A DNA stretch of 39,733 nucleotides from Bacteroidota bacterium (GTDB lineage: Bacteria; Bacteroidota; Bacteroidia; Chitinophagales; Chitinophagaceae): positions 1-39,733 of the forward strand of contig JABDAN010000021.1 of the NCBI GenBank assembly GCA_013289175.1. Reading direction: 5' to 3'. How positions within the stretch are numbered: the stretch's first letter is position 1; each line of letters starts with the position of its first letter. Below are positions 1-9,026 of this stretch, piece by piece. The position numbers and the translations under genes are program-made. The notes beneath the pieces were generated by a model. It did not search any database and was not told the origin of the DNA. It saw only the letters and a list, made by a program, of their open reading frames with translations.

Positions 1-77
1 TTACCCGATAAATTCACGAGTATTAGTTTTTGCATTTAGTCATAGAAAATTTAAATTTAGTTAGTCATTCGCTGCTT

Positions 78-2699
78 ATGAGATTCTCCATTTTAATGAC
101 GATCATCGTGTATGGTGGAATCGCTGTCAGCGCAGATGCCCAGAATATCAGCTTTTCTGGTAAAAATATTTCCCTGCCGGTTTTTTTTTCAGTGATTACT
201 TCTCAAACCGGCTATACGGTATTCTATAGCAATGAAGTCATATCTCAAAGTCGTCCGGTTGACCTGAACCTGCAAAATGTTCCGCTCCAGGATGCATTGA
301 GCGAGGCGCTCAAAAACCAGCCTTTAACATATAAGATACGGGACAATACGATATTCATCAATATTTCAGAATCAGGAAGCAAGATTTCGGATACCAGTCG
401 GGGGTATACAAAGATTGTGCACGGAAATGTCAGGGACCATTCAAACCACTCAATTCCCGGGGCATCTGTTTCCGTATTAGGCGGATCCAAGATTGTCATG
501 ACCACTGAAGACGGGAACTTTTCGATCCAGGTAAAAAAAAGAGATTCCATCCTGATCATTTCCTGTGTGGGTTATGAAAATAAAGAAGTAATAATATTTC
601 CTGGTTATTTAGATATTGAGATGACTACCCATGCAAACCCCTTGGAGCAGGTTGTTGTGGGCGGCAACATGGCTGCCATCAAAAGAAAAGCAGAAACCAC
701 TTCACTGACTATTGTCGATTCAAAAACACTGGATATACTGCCGGTCAACAATATTTCGCAGATCTACAGGGGTTTGGTACCAGGCACGAATAGTTTTTCT
801 CCAGGCGATTTTCCTGAAGAATATACCACATTGAGCATACGTGGCACGAGTAACAGTACACCTATCGCAGTATATGTAGACGGCATTGAATATGCGGGCG
901 GCTCCGGTTATCTTTTTACTTTGAACAAACAAAATATAGACAGATTAGAAGTACTGCGAGGACCTTCATCATCCACTCTATATGGAACCGGAAGTAACGG
1001 CGGAATAATCCAGGTTTATACCAAGCAACCGGTTCCCGGACAAAGCAGCCTTGATTTTACAGGAAGTGCGGGATTCCTGCGAAGTAAATGGGTTCATAGC
1101 GACCCCTTCCAGCAATTCTATAATTTAGAGTCTGTAACCGGCTTAAAAAAAGCCGCCATTACACTGGGTGGATCTTTTATGTCCTATGGACCATTTCTTC
1201 CCGATGGGGGTGGAAGAACGGAGGCAGTATATGGGGGCGCAAAATGGAATCCTACAGAAAAATTAACAACAAACTTCATTGTGCAGTATGAAAATACCAA
1301 GCGCCATCTGTCCAGGAATCCTGAACTAGATACGGCAATCCATCCGACCGCGGCAGCTATTGCTGCGGGCTTTGGGCCTTCCAAATCAAGTCATATCGAT
1401 ATGGCGGATGAAAGTTATCTAATCGGAATAAATCTTACTTACCAAGCGACCGATCATTGGACGAATCACTTGACTGCTGGTTATACGCAAAACGGATACA
1501 ATCAAATCCCAGCTACGAACGATTCTGGAAATATCCCGTTGGCGCCTCATTATCTAATTACAATAAATAAAGCAACGACACTGCGTTACTTTAATGATCT
1601 CCAATGGGGAGATAATACTATCCCTGGTTTTAACCTGCATATCATGAGCGGCCTGGAATATAAAAAATATTTTTACCAGGAAGCATTTATAGCTCAGACC
1701 GGGGCGCTGAATTTCAGTGGTGATCCACCCAATGAGAACTATGGAATTTTTGCTCAAGCCAATCCTTCTTACAAAAATATTTTTCTGACACTGGCCTTGC
1801 GGTATGATCACAACAATTTATTTCAAAATGATGGTTCATTTAATCCCAGAATTGGTGTCACTACTAATTTTAAAATCGAAAATGCGTTGATCGTAAAACC
1901 TAGGATTGCCTGGGGAAGCGGTATTACAGCTCCTACCTATTCGGCCCGTTATGGCGATCCCACGAATGGTGTCGTTCCCAACCCGAATATAAAACCAGTG
2001 GATCAGCGGGGATTTGAATATGGCCTGGAACTTTTCGGAACAAAAGGACGATTTAATTTCGAAACGGTTTACTATGATAACAAACTGGAAAATTTTCTAT
2101 CTCTAAATACTATAGCGCCATCCGGTTCAACTTCCCTTTATCAATTTATGAATGTAGGCCTTGTGGTCAATACAGGCTGGGAGTTTTCGGCTTTCTTTAA
2201 AGCAAATGATCATTTTTCAGTGCGTGGAACATTTTCAGCCATGAGTTCGATCATTAAGGATACTTCGGGCTTAAGTCAATACACGCCTCTGGGAGGTATG
2301 AGCCCGGGTAGTCAGGTAAGAAATTTACCCAGGCATACAGCGGGTTTATTTCTGACATACAATGCCTCCAGACTGCCCGTACAAAAAGGTCACCTGGATA
2401 TATCCTTTAATATTACGGAAGTGGACGGTATCATTGGCTTAGACACCTGGAGTTATCTGGCGGATCTTGGTTATGGGCGTACTAGTTTTAGCACTCCCAA
2501 TCTCATAAATTCGTATTGGAAAAAATCCGGAGTAATTATACAATTTGGTTTAAACGTGGATTATTTCATAAATGAAAACCTGCGATTTTTTATACAAGGT
2601 TCCAATATAGCCAACAACAACAAATTTGAAGAAACCTCCGCAGTTCCCACCTACGGAGCTTCTTGGATGTTTGGAATTAAGTATAATATGATCCATTAG
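78..2699 (+). CDS. STN-type TonB-dependent outer-membrane receptor
   Basis: Outer-membrane TonB-dependent receptor, probably a substrate importer that can also signal. Counted from the ATG at 78, the signal peptide covers about residues 1-22, ending near the SADAQ motif. An STN (secretin/TonB short N-terminal) domain follows at about 24-96, then a carboxypeptidase-regulatory-like beta sandwich at about 112-185. The plug spans about 195-318, with the typical TLSIRGT, VYVDGIEY and LEVLRGPSSSTLYG segments, and the beta barrel runs to the C-terminus. The STN domain is the part that touches FecR-type anti-sigma factors in known systems. The frame stays open upstream to a TTG at 30, but the ATG at 78 fits a signal peptide better. 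No SusD-like partner is visible downstream; the next genes are convergent. The transported ligand cannot be read from sequence. Confidence 0.9.
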   Translation: MRFSILMTIIVYGGIAVSADAQNISFSGKNISLPVFFSVITSQTGYTVFYSNEVISQSRPVDLNLQNVPLQDALSEALKNQPLTYKIRDNTIFINISESGSKISDTSRGYTKIVHGNVRDHSNHSIPGASVSVLGGSKIVMTTEDGNFSIQVKKRDSILIISCVGYENKEVIIFPGYLDIEMTTHANPLEQVVVGGNMAAIKRKAETTSLTIVDSKTLDILPVNNISQIYRGLVPGTNSFSPGDFPEEYTTLSIRGTSNSTPIAVYVDGIEYAGGSGYLFTLNKQNIDRLEVLRGPSSSTLYGTGSNGGIIQVYTKQPVPGQSSLDFTGSAGFLRSKWVHSDPFQQFYNLESVTGLKKAAITLGGSFMSYGPFLPDGGGRTEAVYGGAKWNPTEKLTTNFIVQYENTKRHLSRNPELDTAIHPTAAAIAAGFGPSKSSHIDMADESYLIGINLTYQATDHWTNHLTAGYTQNGYNQIPATNDSGNIPLAPHYLITINKATTLRYFNDLQWGDNTIPGFNLHIMSGLEYKKYFYQEAFIAQTGALNFSGDPPNENYGIFAQANPSYKNIFLTLALRYDHNNLFQNDGSFNPRIGVTTNFKIENALIVKPRIAWGSGITAPTYSARYGDPTNGVVPNPNIKPVDQRGFEYGLELFGTKGRFNFETVYYDNKLENFLSLNTIAPSGSTSLYQFMNVGLVVNTGWEFSAFFKANDHFSVRGTFSAMSSIIKDTSGLSQYTPLGGMSPGSQVRNLPRHTAGLFLTYNASRLPVQKGHLDISFNITEVDGIIGLDTWSYLADLGYGRTSFSTPNLINSYWKKSGVIIQFGLNVDYFINENLRFFIQGSNIANNNKFEETSAVPTYGASWMFGIKYNMIH

Positions 2700-2726
2700 G
2701 CCGTTTACAGCTGGCGGTTAGTATCC

Positions 2727-3812
2727 CTATTTAAAAATCGTTTTCCAATCATTCTTCATACTGATTACCACCCAATTGCTTCTTTTTGCCTGGTCATAAA
2801 GAGCCTGTGTAAAGGTGCCCACTTTAGAATCCGGTAAACCTTGTGCCGGTCCATAGGCATACTCACGGGTGGAATCATCATGTAATACCAGCATCGCCAG
2901 CCTGGCACCTGAACCTCCTTTTGTATATTCCAGCATCTGCTGATCGCCGGTGGAATTACCGAATGCCGCATTGGGCCGGCGCCCGATGATCAACTGAATG
3001 CCCTGCGCTTTGCCCGGACCATTATCGTTCAATACCAGTTTTGGATTTTTGAGCAGGGAAGATTTACCCGTTGCCGTATCATATTGATAGGTTGTTGAAC
3101 CCGCAGTGCCAACCACCTGTTCGGGAGGAATACCATATACCTGATCAGCATAAACGCGTACAAAATCCTGACCCCCGCCGGTTACAATATATGTCTTGTA
3201 TCCATTGGCACGCAAATACTGCATGATCTCCAGCATGGGCTGGTAGATCAGTTCTATATGTAATTTGTTCCAGCGTTTATCTTTTGCTGTAGACACCCAT
3301 TCTTTTACCTGTTGTTTAAAATCTGCTTCCGTCATGCCGGTCAAGGTCGCTGCTGCTATTTTCTCCAGATCGGTGTTGGGTAATTTTGCAATCGCCCCCA
3401 TATTTCCCGTAAGAACCGTTTTAAATGGTTCCACATTTTTCAATGCGGGCTTGGCTTTTACAACATCCGGAACGCGATCCAGGCAATAGATCACTTGACT
3501 ATAGATTGGCTTTTCTACCCAGAGTGTACCATCCTGATCAAAAGTGGCGATCCGTTCACCAGGTTTTACATAGGCGGAATCGGATGAATCGGTTGTTGAA
3601 TGCACAAACTTCAGAATGGCCTGTTTGGCGTCGCCTTCATTCCAGGAAGGAAGCGGGTCGGTAGCGACTTCTTTTGTTTGCCCTGTGGTATCGGTAGCGG
3701 TTGTGTTACTTTCTGATGCATTGTTTCCGCATCCGGAGAAGATTAGGACAAGAAAAATAAAAAGAAGCAGGCTTTTAAAATCCGACAGTCGAGAAGAGGA
3801 TATTTTTTTCAT
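2727..3812 (-). CDS. HAD-superfamily phosphatase, lipoprotein
   Basis: Probable envelope-anchored phosphohydrolase of the haloacid dehalogenase superfamily. It starts with a lipoprotein signal peptide; the lipobox FSGC places the lipidated cysteine at residue 28. A Ser/Thr-rich linker follows. HAD motif I is ATFDQDGTLW, with nucleophile Asp92 and general acid Asp94. Motif II is the YIVTGGG stretch and motif IV the GNSTGDQQM stretch. The length of 361 residues and the inserted helical cap between motifs I and II fit the phosphoserine-phosphatase-like (PF12710) group. It lies downstream of the arylsulfatase on the same strand, but a terminator hairpin sits between them, so it may have its own promoter. 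Substrate is unknown; with its neighbour it could release phosphate and sulfate from esters outside the cytoplasm, which is inference. Confidence 0.85.
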   Translation of the reverse strand: MKKISSSRLSDFKSLLLFIFLVLIFSGCGNNASESNTTATDTTGQTKEVATDPLPSWNEGDAKQAILKFVHSTTDSSDSAYVKPGERIATFDQDGTLWVEKPIYSQVIYCLDRVPDVVKAKPALKNVEPFKTVLTGNMGAIAKLPNTDLEKIAAATLTGMTEADFKQQVKEWVSTAKDKRWNKLHIELIYQPMLEIMQYLRANGYKTYIVTGGGQDFVRVYADQVYGIPPEQVVGTAGSTTYQYDTATGKSSLLKNPKLVLNDNGPGKAQGIQLIIGRRPNAAFGNSTGDQQMLEYTKGGSGARLAMLVLHDDSTREYAYGPAQGLPDSKVGTFTQALYDQAKRSNWVVISMKNDWKTIFK

Positions 3813-3833
3813 AATAGATAAATTCCTTTCGTT

Positions 3834-3870
3834 AAAAAATACGCTGACCGTCCTTGTGAACGGTCTGCGT
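3834..3870 (-). terminator. Rho-independent terminator of the arylsulfatase gene
   Basis: Arms at 3841-3851 and 3860-3870 form an 11-bp stem with one T-T mismatch and an 8-base loop. On the minus strand the hairpin is followed by six Ts (3834-3839). It lies 16 bases past the sulfatase stop codon and before the HAD gene. Confidence 0.75.
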
Positions 3871-3886
3871 AATAAAATGAATAAAG

Positions 3887-5578
3887 TTATTGTCCTGAAT
3901 GATTTTTTTGCATTTCTTCAATTTTCTGTTTTACCGCATCCAGGTTAAATGAAGCAGGGGACTGCATAGGAGGATAATCTATAGCCGTCATCGCCAGTTT
4001 GCCCACAATGGCCTGTACTTCCACAAAACGCCAGAATTCACGCCCGTAAAATTCATTATTATAACCAGCAGCACCAACATTCAGACTTTCGCCCCGATCG
4101 GCAGGCGTGCGTTCAAAAGGATCCTGTCGAAGATTTATGATTGTCGGCATGTCTGTAGTTATTTTTTCTCCAGGCCACCCAAATGGTTGCTGGTAGAATT
4201 GGTATTTGAAATCTCTAAAACGTACGGCACCGAGGGTTGCACCTCCAAAATAGAATATTTCGTCTCTTTTGGAGGGCCCCTTGCCGGTGATCAGGTCGGT
4301 CTGATCATATCCGTCCAAGTGATTTTTGTATGTAGTACCTCCAAGGTTGACTCCTTTCAGCAACTGGTCGATAATGTTGGGATTACCTGCCGCTGTTAAC
4401 AGGGTCGGAAACCAGTCCAATCCTGAAATGATCCCGTTTTCAACGGTACCTGGGGGAACATGTCCGGGCCAGCTTATGATCGCAGGACAACGAAATCCTC
4501 CTTCAAATACAGTTCCCTTGGTGCCCCTGAATGGTGTCATACCTCCGTCAGGCCAGGTGAATACTTCGGCGCCGTTGTCGGTAGAAAAAATGATAATGGT
4601 ATTATCCCGTTCGCCAATGTCGTCAATATGTTTCAATAGGGCCCCGATAGCGTCATCCATTTGTTCCATACCGGCTTCTTCTAAACCATAGTTGCTTTCG
4701 TGGTTCATTTTCGAATAGTATTGTTTAGAGAGAAAACTCCATACATGCATACGGGTGGTATTGTGCCACAGGAAAAAGGGTTTGCCATCTTTTTTTGCCT
4801 GATCCATAAAGCTGTTGGAAGCCTGAACCAACACTTCATCGAAGTTGGTCATGTTGTACTTGGGTTTGAGAAAAGGCAGGTCATGCATATTAGGCACATT
4901 GGTCATATCTGGAAAAGGAGGCAGCGGGCCTTCATCCACAATTTTTTGTTTACCAATTTTCCCCCAGCGCGGCTGAACGGTGGGATCATCAGTAGTAGTG
5001 GCCCAACAATGCAGTACATCCCTGGGTCCATATGCATTAAAAAAAGCTTCGTCAGACGGATATGAATACCAATAGGGATCCGACATCGCATCCAGATGGT
5101 AGAGATAACCAAAGAACTCATCAAAGCCGTGTACCGTTGGGAGAAACTTGTTCAGGTCGCCCAGATGGTTTTTTCCGAACTGCCCAGTAGTATAACCCAG
5201 CGCCTTCAATGCTGTGGCGATTGTGCACGCCTGTGCCGGAAGTCCCACATCGGCACCTGCTTGACCCACGGTGGTCATACCCGTGCGTATCGGGAGCTCA
5301 CCCGTGATAAAATTGGCTCGGCCCGCCGTGCAACTGGCTTCTGCATAGTAATCTGTAAAGCGCATACCGCTGGCGGCTAGCTTGTCTAGATTGGGTGTTC
5401 TGCCAGACATGACCCCCTGATGATAGCAACTCAGATTATACCAACCCACATCGTCGCCCATAATGAAAACAATATTGGGTTTTTTCGTTTGGGCACCAGC
5501 CTGAATAAAAAACATGGATAACGCCAAGACGGATATGACATTCCCGTATCGCATTATGTAAAGGGATAAGCGTTTCAT
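3887..5578 (-). CDS. Secreted arylsulfatase (type I, formylglycine-dependent)
   Basis: Sulfatase that hydrolyses sulfate esters, exported to periplasm or surface. The signal peptide ends at about residue 29 (QAGA before Q30). The metal-binding pair GDD lies at residues 41-43. The activation motif is SCTAGR, with Cys83 and Arg87, matching the bacterial C-x-[PA]-x-R pattern in which Cys is converted to formylglycine. Later STDNG and the FRGTKGTVFEGGFR stretch supply further metal and sulfate ligands. The length of 563 residues is normal for the family. It needs a formylglycine-generating enzyme or anaerobic maturase; neither is in this window. The upstream ABM-like gene ends 90 bases before it on the same strand, so the two may be co-transcribed. 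The natural substrate is not determinable. Confidence 0.93.
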   Translation of the reverse strand: MKRLSLYIMRYGNVISVLALSMFFIQAGAQTKKPNIVFIMGDDVGWYNLSCYHQGVMSGRTPNLDKLAASGMRFTDYYAEASCTAGRANFITGELPIRTGMTTVGQAGADVGLPAQACTIATALKALGYTTGQFGKNHLGDLNKFLPTVHGFDEFFGYLYHLDAMSDPYWYSYPSDEAFFNAYGPRDVLHCWATTTDDPTVQPRWGKIGKQKIVDEGPLPPFPDMTNVPNMHDLPFLKPKYNMTNFDEVLVQASNSFMDQAKKDGKPFFLWHNTTRMHVWSFLSKQYYSKMNHESNYGLEEAGMEQMDDAIGALLKHIDDIGERDNTIIIFSTDNGAEVFTWPDGGMTPFRGTKGTVFEGGFRCPAIISWPGHVPPGTVENGIISGLDWFPTLLTAAGNPNIIDQLLKGVNLGGTTYKNHLDGYDQTDLITGKGPSKRDEIFYFGGATLGAVRFRDFKYQFYQQPFGWPGEKITTDMPTIINLRQDPFERTPADRGESLNVGAAGYNNEFYGREFWRFVEVQAIVGKLAMTAIDYPPMQSPASFNLDAVKQKIEEMQKNHSGQ

Positions 5579-5668
5579 TTTACTTGATCTTAAATGAATA
5601 ATTAGTTTCTGATTGGCCTGTTCTTATAGCATTTTTTCAGGTGGTGTCTTTCATTCTGGAATGGTTTA

Positions 5669-5986
5669 TTAATTAATGTAAATGGTTCTGATTTCAACAT
5701 GGTATCCGATCTCGATTTTTTCCAAAACGCCCATCACATCATAGGCGGTCCGGATCAATTGATATTCCCCGGACTGAATAAACTTTCTCAATGCCGCTTC
5801 GGTGGTCCATTGGGAGAAAAAATAATAGGTATCGGCTGCAAAAATCTTGGCAGACAAATTCTTCACCAGACATTCTTCCGGGAATAACTCGCAGGCATAT
5901 CTGACCGTATTTTCAAATTCACGTTTTCTCAAATCTGTAATCATACCCGAAATTTTCAAAAAATGGATGATTTGCAGCTCAGACAT
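5669..5986 (-). CDS. ABM-like dimeric alpha-beta barrel protein
   Basis: Small 105-residue protein with no signal peptide. The layout is that of an antibiotic-biosynthesis-monooxygenase (ABM) domain, a dimeric ferredoxin-like barrel. It has an N-terminal helix rich in charged residues, then a strand YYFFSQW and a helix with ALRKFIQSGEYQLI. The FFSQW...AL..F..S.EY pattern resembles the YgiN-type quinol monooxygenase group. It is first in the leftward set ahead of the arylsulfatase and faces the ECF sigma gene across a 156-base shared upstream region. Function is unproved: members include monooxygenases and simple ligand-binding proteins. The start is the ATG at 5986. Confidence 0.6.
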   Translation of the reverse strand: MSELQIIHFLKISGMITDLRKREFENTVRYACELFPEECLVKNLSAKIFAADTYYFFSQWTTEAALRKFIQSGEYQLIRTAYDVMGVLEKIEIGYHVEIRTIYIN

Positions 5987-6045
5987 GGCTTCAGTTTTCG
6001 CTTAATTCGCCTGGTTTTTGTTGTTTTACAGGGCAATTCAGGTAT

Positions 6046-6066
6046 CGACGTCAGATAAAGACGTCG
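6046..6066. promoter_or_regulatory. Inverted repeat in the divergent ABM/sigma promoter region
   Basis: CGACGTC (6046-6052) and GACGTCG (6060-6066) form a perfect 7-bp inverted repeat with a 7-base spacer. It lies about 75 bases before the sigma factor gene and about 60 before the ABM-like gene. The size and position suit an operator for either gene; no regulator can be assigned. Confidence 0.35.
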
Positions 6067-6142
6067 TGACGATTTGATTTGTATTAATTGTTCTGAAAAA
6101 ATTTATTTCAGCTTGTTGTGTTCAATCGATTAAAGTGTAGAT

Positions 6143-6850
6143 TTGAACCCTCCTATTCCCGATTACAAGGGAATTCGGGGAGTGAACGAGAGTGGCTTAA
6201 AAAAAAAGGACTTGGTTCAGGAACCTTTGCATAATGAAAGGCAGTTACTTCGGAAAATCTCGGAGGGTGACGATACCGCTTTCAAACATCTTTTTGAAAA
6301 GTATTACGGACAGGTCTATTCCGCCTCTTTCCGATTTCTCAAAGTACATGAGCTGGCGGAGGATTTGGCCCAGACAAGTTTTCTGAAAATTTGGGAAAAG
6401 CGCAAACATCTCAGTCACGTAGAACGCTTTGATGATTATTTATTCGCGATCGCACACAATGAAATGGCCGATCACTTTCGAAAACACAGCAGACGCGAAA
6501 AACACATTCAGCGAATCCGGGAATTATTTGAAGAAGAAACTGGAAGTCCGGAAGAGTTGCTGATTACCAAACAAAAAAGAGCCCTGATTGCAGATGCCAT
6601 CAGCAACCTGCCTCCACAACAAAAAAGAGCTTACACCCTTAGCCGCGACGAAGGCCTCAGCTATCAGGAGATCGCCGATCGAATGCAACTCAGCGTGAAT
6701 ACCGTTAAAGCACATATCTACTTGGTGCTGAAAACATTAAAGGCATTCTTTGCCAGTCACAAAAATGAATACCTGATCTGGCCGTTTATTTTTTCGGTAG
6801 CAGCGGGGAAAATATTTACGGTGACATTAAGCCTTTTCTTAAAGTCATAA
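6143..6850 (+). CDS. ECF RNA polymerase sigma factor (FecI-like)
   Basis: Extracytoplasmic-function sigma factor of the Bacteroidota FecI-like type. Region 2 spans about residues 48-115, including the ELAEDLAQTSFLKIW stretch. Region 4 spans about 143-198, with the helix-turn-helix GLSYQEIADRMQLSVNTVKA. A short hydrophobic C-terminal tail follows, as in many family members. The start is uncertain: no in-frame ATG precedes region 2, and the candidates are TTG at 6143 or GTG at 6182. The FecR gene follows after 16 bases, so the pair is an operon. In the known system the anti-sigma holds this factor until a receptor with an STN domain is occupied. The only STN receptor here is at 78-2699, separated by three opposite-strand genes. 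Confidence 0.92.
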   Translation: MNPPIPDYKGIRGVNESGLKKKDLVQEPLHNERQLLRKISEGDDTAFKHLFEKYYGQVYSASFRFLKVHELAEDLAQTSFLKIWEKRKHLSHVERFDDYLFAIAHNEMADHFRKHSRREKHIQRIRELFEEETGSPEELLITKQKRALIADAISNLPPQQKRAYTLSRDEGLSYQEIADRMQLSVNTVKAHIYLVLKTLKAFFASHKNEYLIWPFIFSVAAGKIFTVTLSLFLKS

Positions 6851-6866
6851 CGTCTAAATAAGAGAA

Positions 6867-8075
6867 ATGGATCATTCTGGACCCTTCGTATTTAATGAGC
6901 TTCTAAAAGGCTATCTGAGCGAATCGCTGAATCCACAGCAGCTGGCTCTTTTTTTTGAAATGTCAGCTGCCCCCGAAAACACTGAGATTCTTGCGGAGAT
7001 TTTTCGTAAGGAACTAAAAACCGTTTTACCCGACCTGACCAACCAGGAGCAAATAGAGGAGGCCTGGGTGAAGCTTCGAGCAGAAAAGGAAAAACATCCA
7101 CGGCGTTTTGTCCAAATGCGAATGGTTTATCGATGGGTGGCGATCGTGATTTGCCTGCTGGGTGTTACATTAGTTTTATACCAACTCAAGCAATCAAAGA
7201 ATCACGCGGTTATCGCCAGCATCCAAGCGGCGGTAAAAACGCCGGCATGGCTGAAAGCGGAACATATGGGCGCCGTATTGATCCTGGCCGGAGGTGATTC
7301 CCTTGCGCTGGATGATCAAGATAAAGGAGTCATTGCAACGCAGGACGGTATTCAGGTGATACAATCGGGCGGTGTAGTCCGTTATTCCGGCATAAGCCAG
7401 AGCCTAGTGTACAATGAAATCCGCACAGGAAAAGGAAAACTCTGGCGTGCCATCCTACCGGATCAAACGGTGGTATGGTTGAATGGGAACTCGTCCATAA
7501 AATACCCGTTGCAGTTTAGTTCAGATACCCGTTCTGTAGAGATGACCGGCGAAGTATATTTTGAAGTTGTCCACAATCCTGCAAAACCATTTCTTGTTCA
7601 CATTCTGTTAACCACTCCGGCAAGCAGGCGGGATCAACAGTCAACCATTGAAGATCTGGGCACCACATTTAATGTCCGGTCTTATAGAGATGATTCCGTT
7701 ACAACGGCCACGCTGGTGGAAGGTTCTGTGATGGTCACCCAGAATATTCAACAGGCCACCCTGACTGCGGGGCAGCAATCGGTGGTGGGAACCGATAGGA
7801 ACGAATTCCGTATTGTTCAGAAAGCAAATATCAATGAGGCTCTCGCATGGAAAAACGGGGTTTTCTATTTTCAGAATGCCGGGCTGCCTAAAGTGATGAA
7901 ACAGATCGCTGATTGGTATCAGGTGGGCGTGGTATATAAAGGCAACGCGGGCGGAAAATTATTCAGCGGGCAGATTAGTAAATCGCTACCACTTTCTTAT
8001 GTGCTGGAGGGTCTTCAACAACCCGGGGTGAAGTTTAGCCTGAACGGCGATCAGATAACCGTAATTCAGGAATAA
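6867..8075 (+). CDS. FecR-type anti-sigma factor (FecR + DUF4974)
   Basis: Inner-membrane anti-sigma factor that should relay outer-membrane receptor status to the sigma factor encoded just upstream. The cytoplasmic N-terminus covers about residues 1-86 and carries the sigma-binding helices. A single membrane segment lies at about 88-106 (WVAIVICLLGVTLVLYQL). The periplasmic FecR beta domain spans about 187-290, including VVWLNGNSSIKYP and MTGEVYFEV. A C-terminal DUF4974 domain at about 333-400 includes FYFQNAGLPKVMKQIADWY; this domain has an STN-like fold and is the expected contact with the receptor. The length of 402 residues is normal. It sits 16 bases behind the sigma gene and 24 bases ahead of the 2H phosphoesterase gene. 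Confidence 0.93.
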   Translation: MDHSGPFVFNELLKGYLSESLNPQQLALFFEMSAAPENTEILAEIFRKELKTVLPDLTNQEQIEEAWVKLRAEKEKHPRRFVQMRMVYRWVAIVICLLGVTLVLYQLKQSKNHAVIASIQAAVKTPAWLKAEHMGAVLILAGGDSLALDDQDKGVIATQDGIQVIQSGGVVRYSGISQSLVYNEIRTGKGKLWRAILPDQTVVWLNGNSSIKYPLQFSSDTRSVEMTGEVYFEVVHNPAKPFLVHILLTTPASRRDQQSTIEDLGTTFNVRSYRDDSVTTATLVEGSVMVTQNIQQATLTAGQQSVVGTDRNEFRIVQKANINEALAWKNGVFYFQNAGLPKVMKQIADWYQVGVVYKGNAGGKLFSGQISKSLPLSYVLEGLQQPGVKFSLNGDQITVIQE

Positions 8076-8099
8076 AAAAACAATTTAAACTTTCATTTT

Positions 8100-8816
8100 A
8101 TGCAGAAAAAATCACTCTTTAAAGTGATCAGCTGCCTCGCACTGATCCTGTTTTCTTTCAGCTTTAAAGCCTCCATGGCACAAACCAACGTGACTGCTAT
8201 TGATATCCTGCTCAATCCAGACCAGACCATGCTGGATTCTGCAAAGGCCTACAATGGACTCATGCGAAAAAATTATTCCGGTCCCGGCAGCTTTTCATTG
8301 GATGCGGTACACACGCCGCACGTGAGTGTACTGCAATGTTTTGTGGAAACCGCCAACCTGAAAAAAGTATTTGATGCAGTGGACAAAGTGGTCAAAAGTC
8401 AGCAGCCACAAAAAGAAACGCTTACTACCAAAGGATTTTACTACATCCCGGATAATACTATGGGATTAGCTGGTATTACGATCAATACGACACCTAAACT
8501 GTTAGAATATCAATCGAAAATAATTGAGGCAGTGAAACCCTATATTGTGACGGGCACGGACGCAGCATTCGTACAAAACGCAAACGGAAGACCCCTTGTA
8601 AAAGGCCTGTCTGAATATGTAAATGGTTTTATTCCAGACCATAGTGGCGCAAAATATCTCCCGCATGTAACGATTGGACTGGCTAAAGAAACTTATTTAA
8701 AAGCGTTGATGGCTAAACCTTACCAGGCATTCTCTTTCAAAATTTCTTCTGCTAGTATTTATCACCTGGGGGATTATGGCACTGCACAGAAAAGATTATG
8801 GACAAGTACAAAATGA
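8100..8816 (+). CDS. Secreted 2H phosphoesterase (2'-5' RNA ligase-like)
   Basis: Probable periplasmic phosphodiesterase of the 2H superfamily. The signal peptide ends at about residue 28 (MAQ). The two hallmark His-x-Ser/Thr motifs are present: HVS at residues 74-76 and HVT at 189-191, 115 residues apart, each in a hydrophobic strand (THPHV-like and LPHVTIGLA). The superfamily includes 2'-5' RNA ligases, LigT/ThpR and cyclic phosphodiesterases, which open or hydrolyse 2',3'-cyclic or 2'-5' phosphodiester bonds. Most characterised members are cytoplasmic, so an exported one is less usual. It follows FecR by 24 bases, where a TonB receptor would normally be, and is followed by a clean terminator. 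It is therefore probably the output gene of this sigma operon. The substrate is unknown. Confidence 0.8.
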   Translation: MQKKSLFKVISCLALILFSFSFKASMAQTNVTAIDILLNPDQTMLDSAKAYNGLMRKNYSGPGSFSLDAVHTPHVSVLQCFVETANLKKVFDAVDKVVKSQQPQKETLTTKGFYYIPDNTMGLAGITINTTPKLLEYQSKIIEAVKPYIVTGTDAAFVQNANGRPLVKGLSEYVNGFIPDHSGAKYLPHVTIGLAKETYLKALMAKPYQAFSFKISSASIYHLGDYGTAQKRLWTSTK

Positions 8817-8847
8817 AAATGAAATACCACCAGTCCAGGGCACAAAT

Positions 8848-8875
8848 AACCTCTCATCTTCGATGAGAGGTTTAT
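8848..8875 (+). terminator. Terminator after the sigma/FecR/2H operon
   Basis: A perfect 11-bp stem (8848-8858 with 8862-8872) with a 3-base loop is followed by a short T run. It begins 31 bases after the 2H phosphoesterase stop codon. The T tract is short, so termination strength is uncertain. Confidence 0.7.
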
Positions 8876-9026
8876 GCATTCATTCGAGAAGCTTCAAAAG
8901 AAAATTCAAATTGACTCAAAACTCCAATAGAAAAACGACCCGCCTTTCCAACAACATCACTTGTTCAAACATAAAAATAAACGACACAGAGCTGACATGT
9001 GAAGACTCCCACTACTTTCTAGTTCT

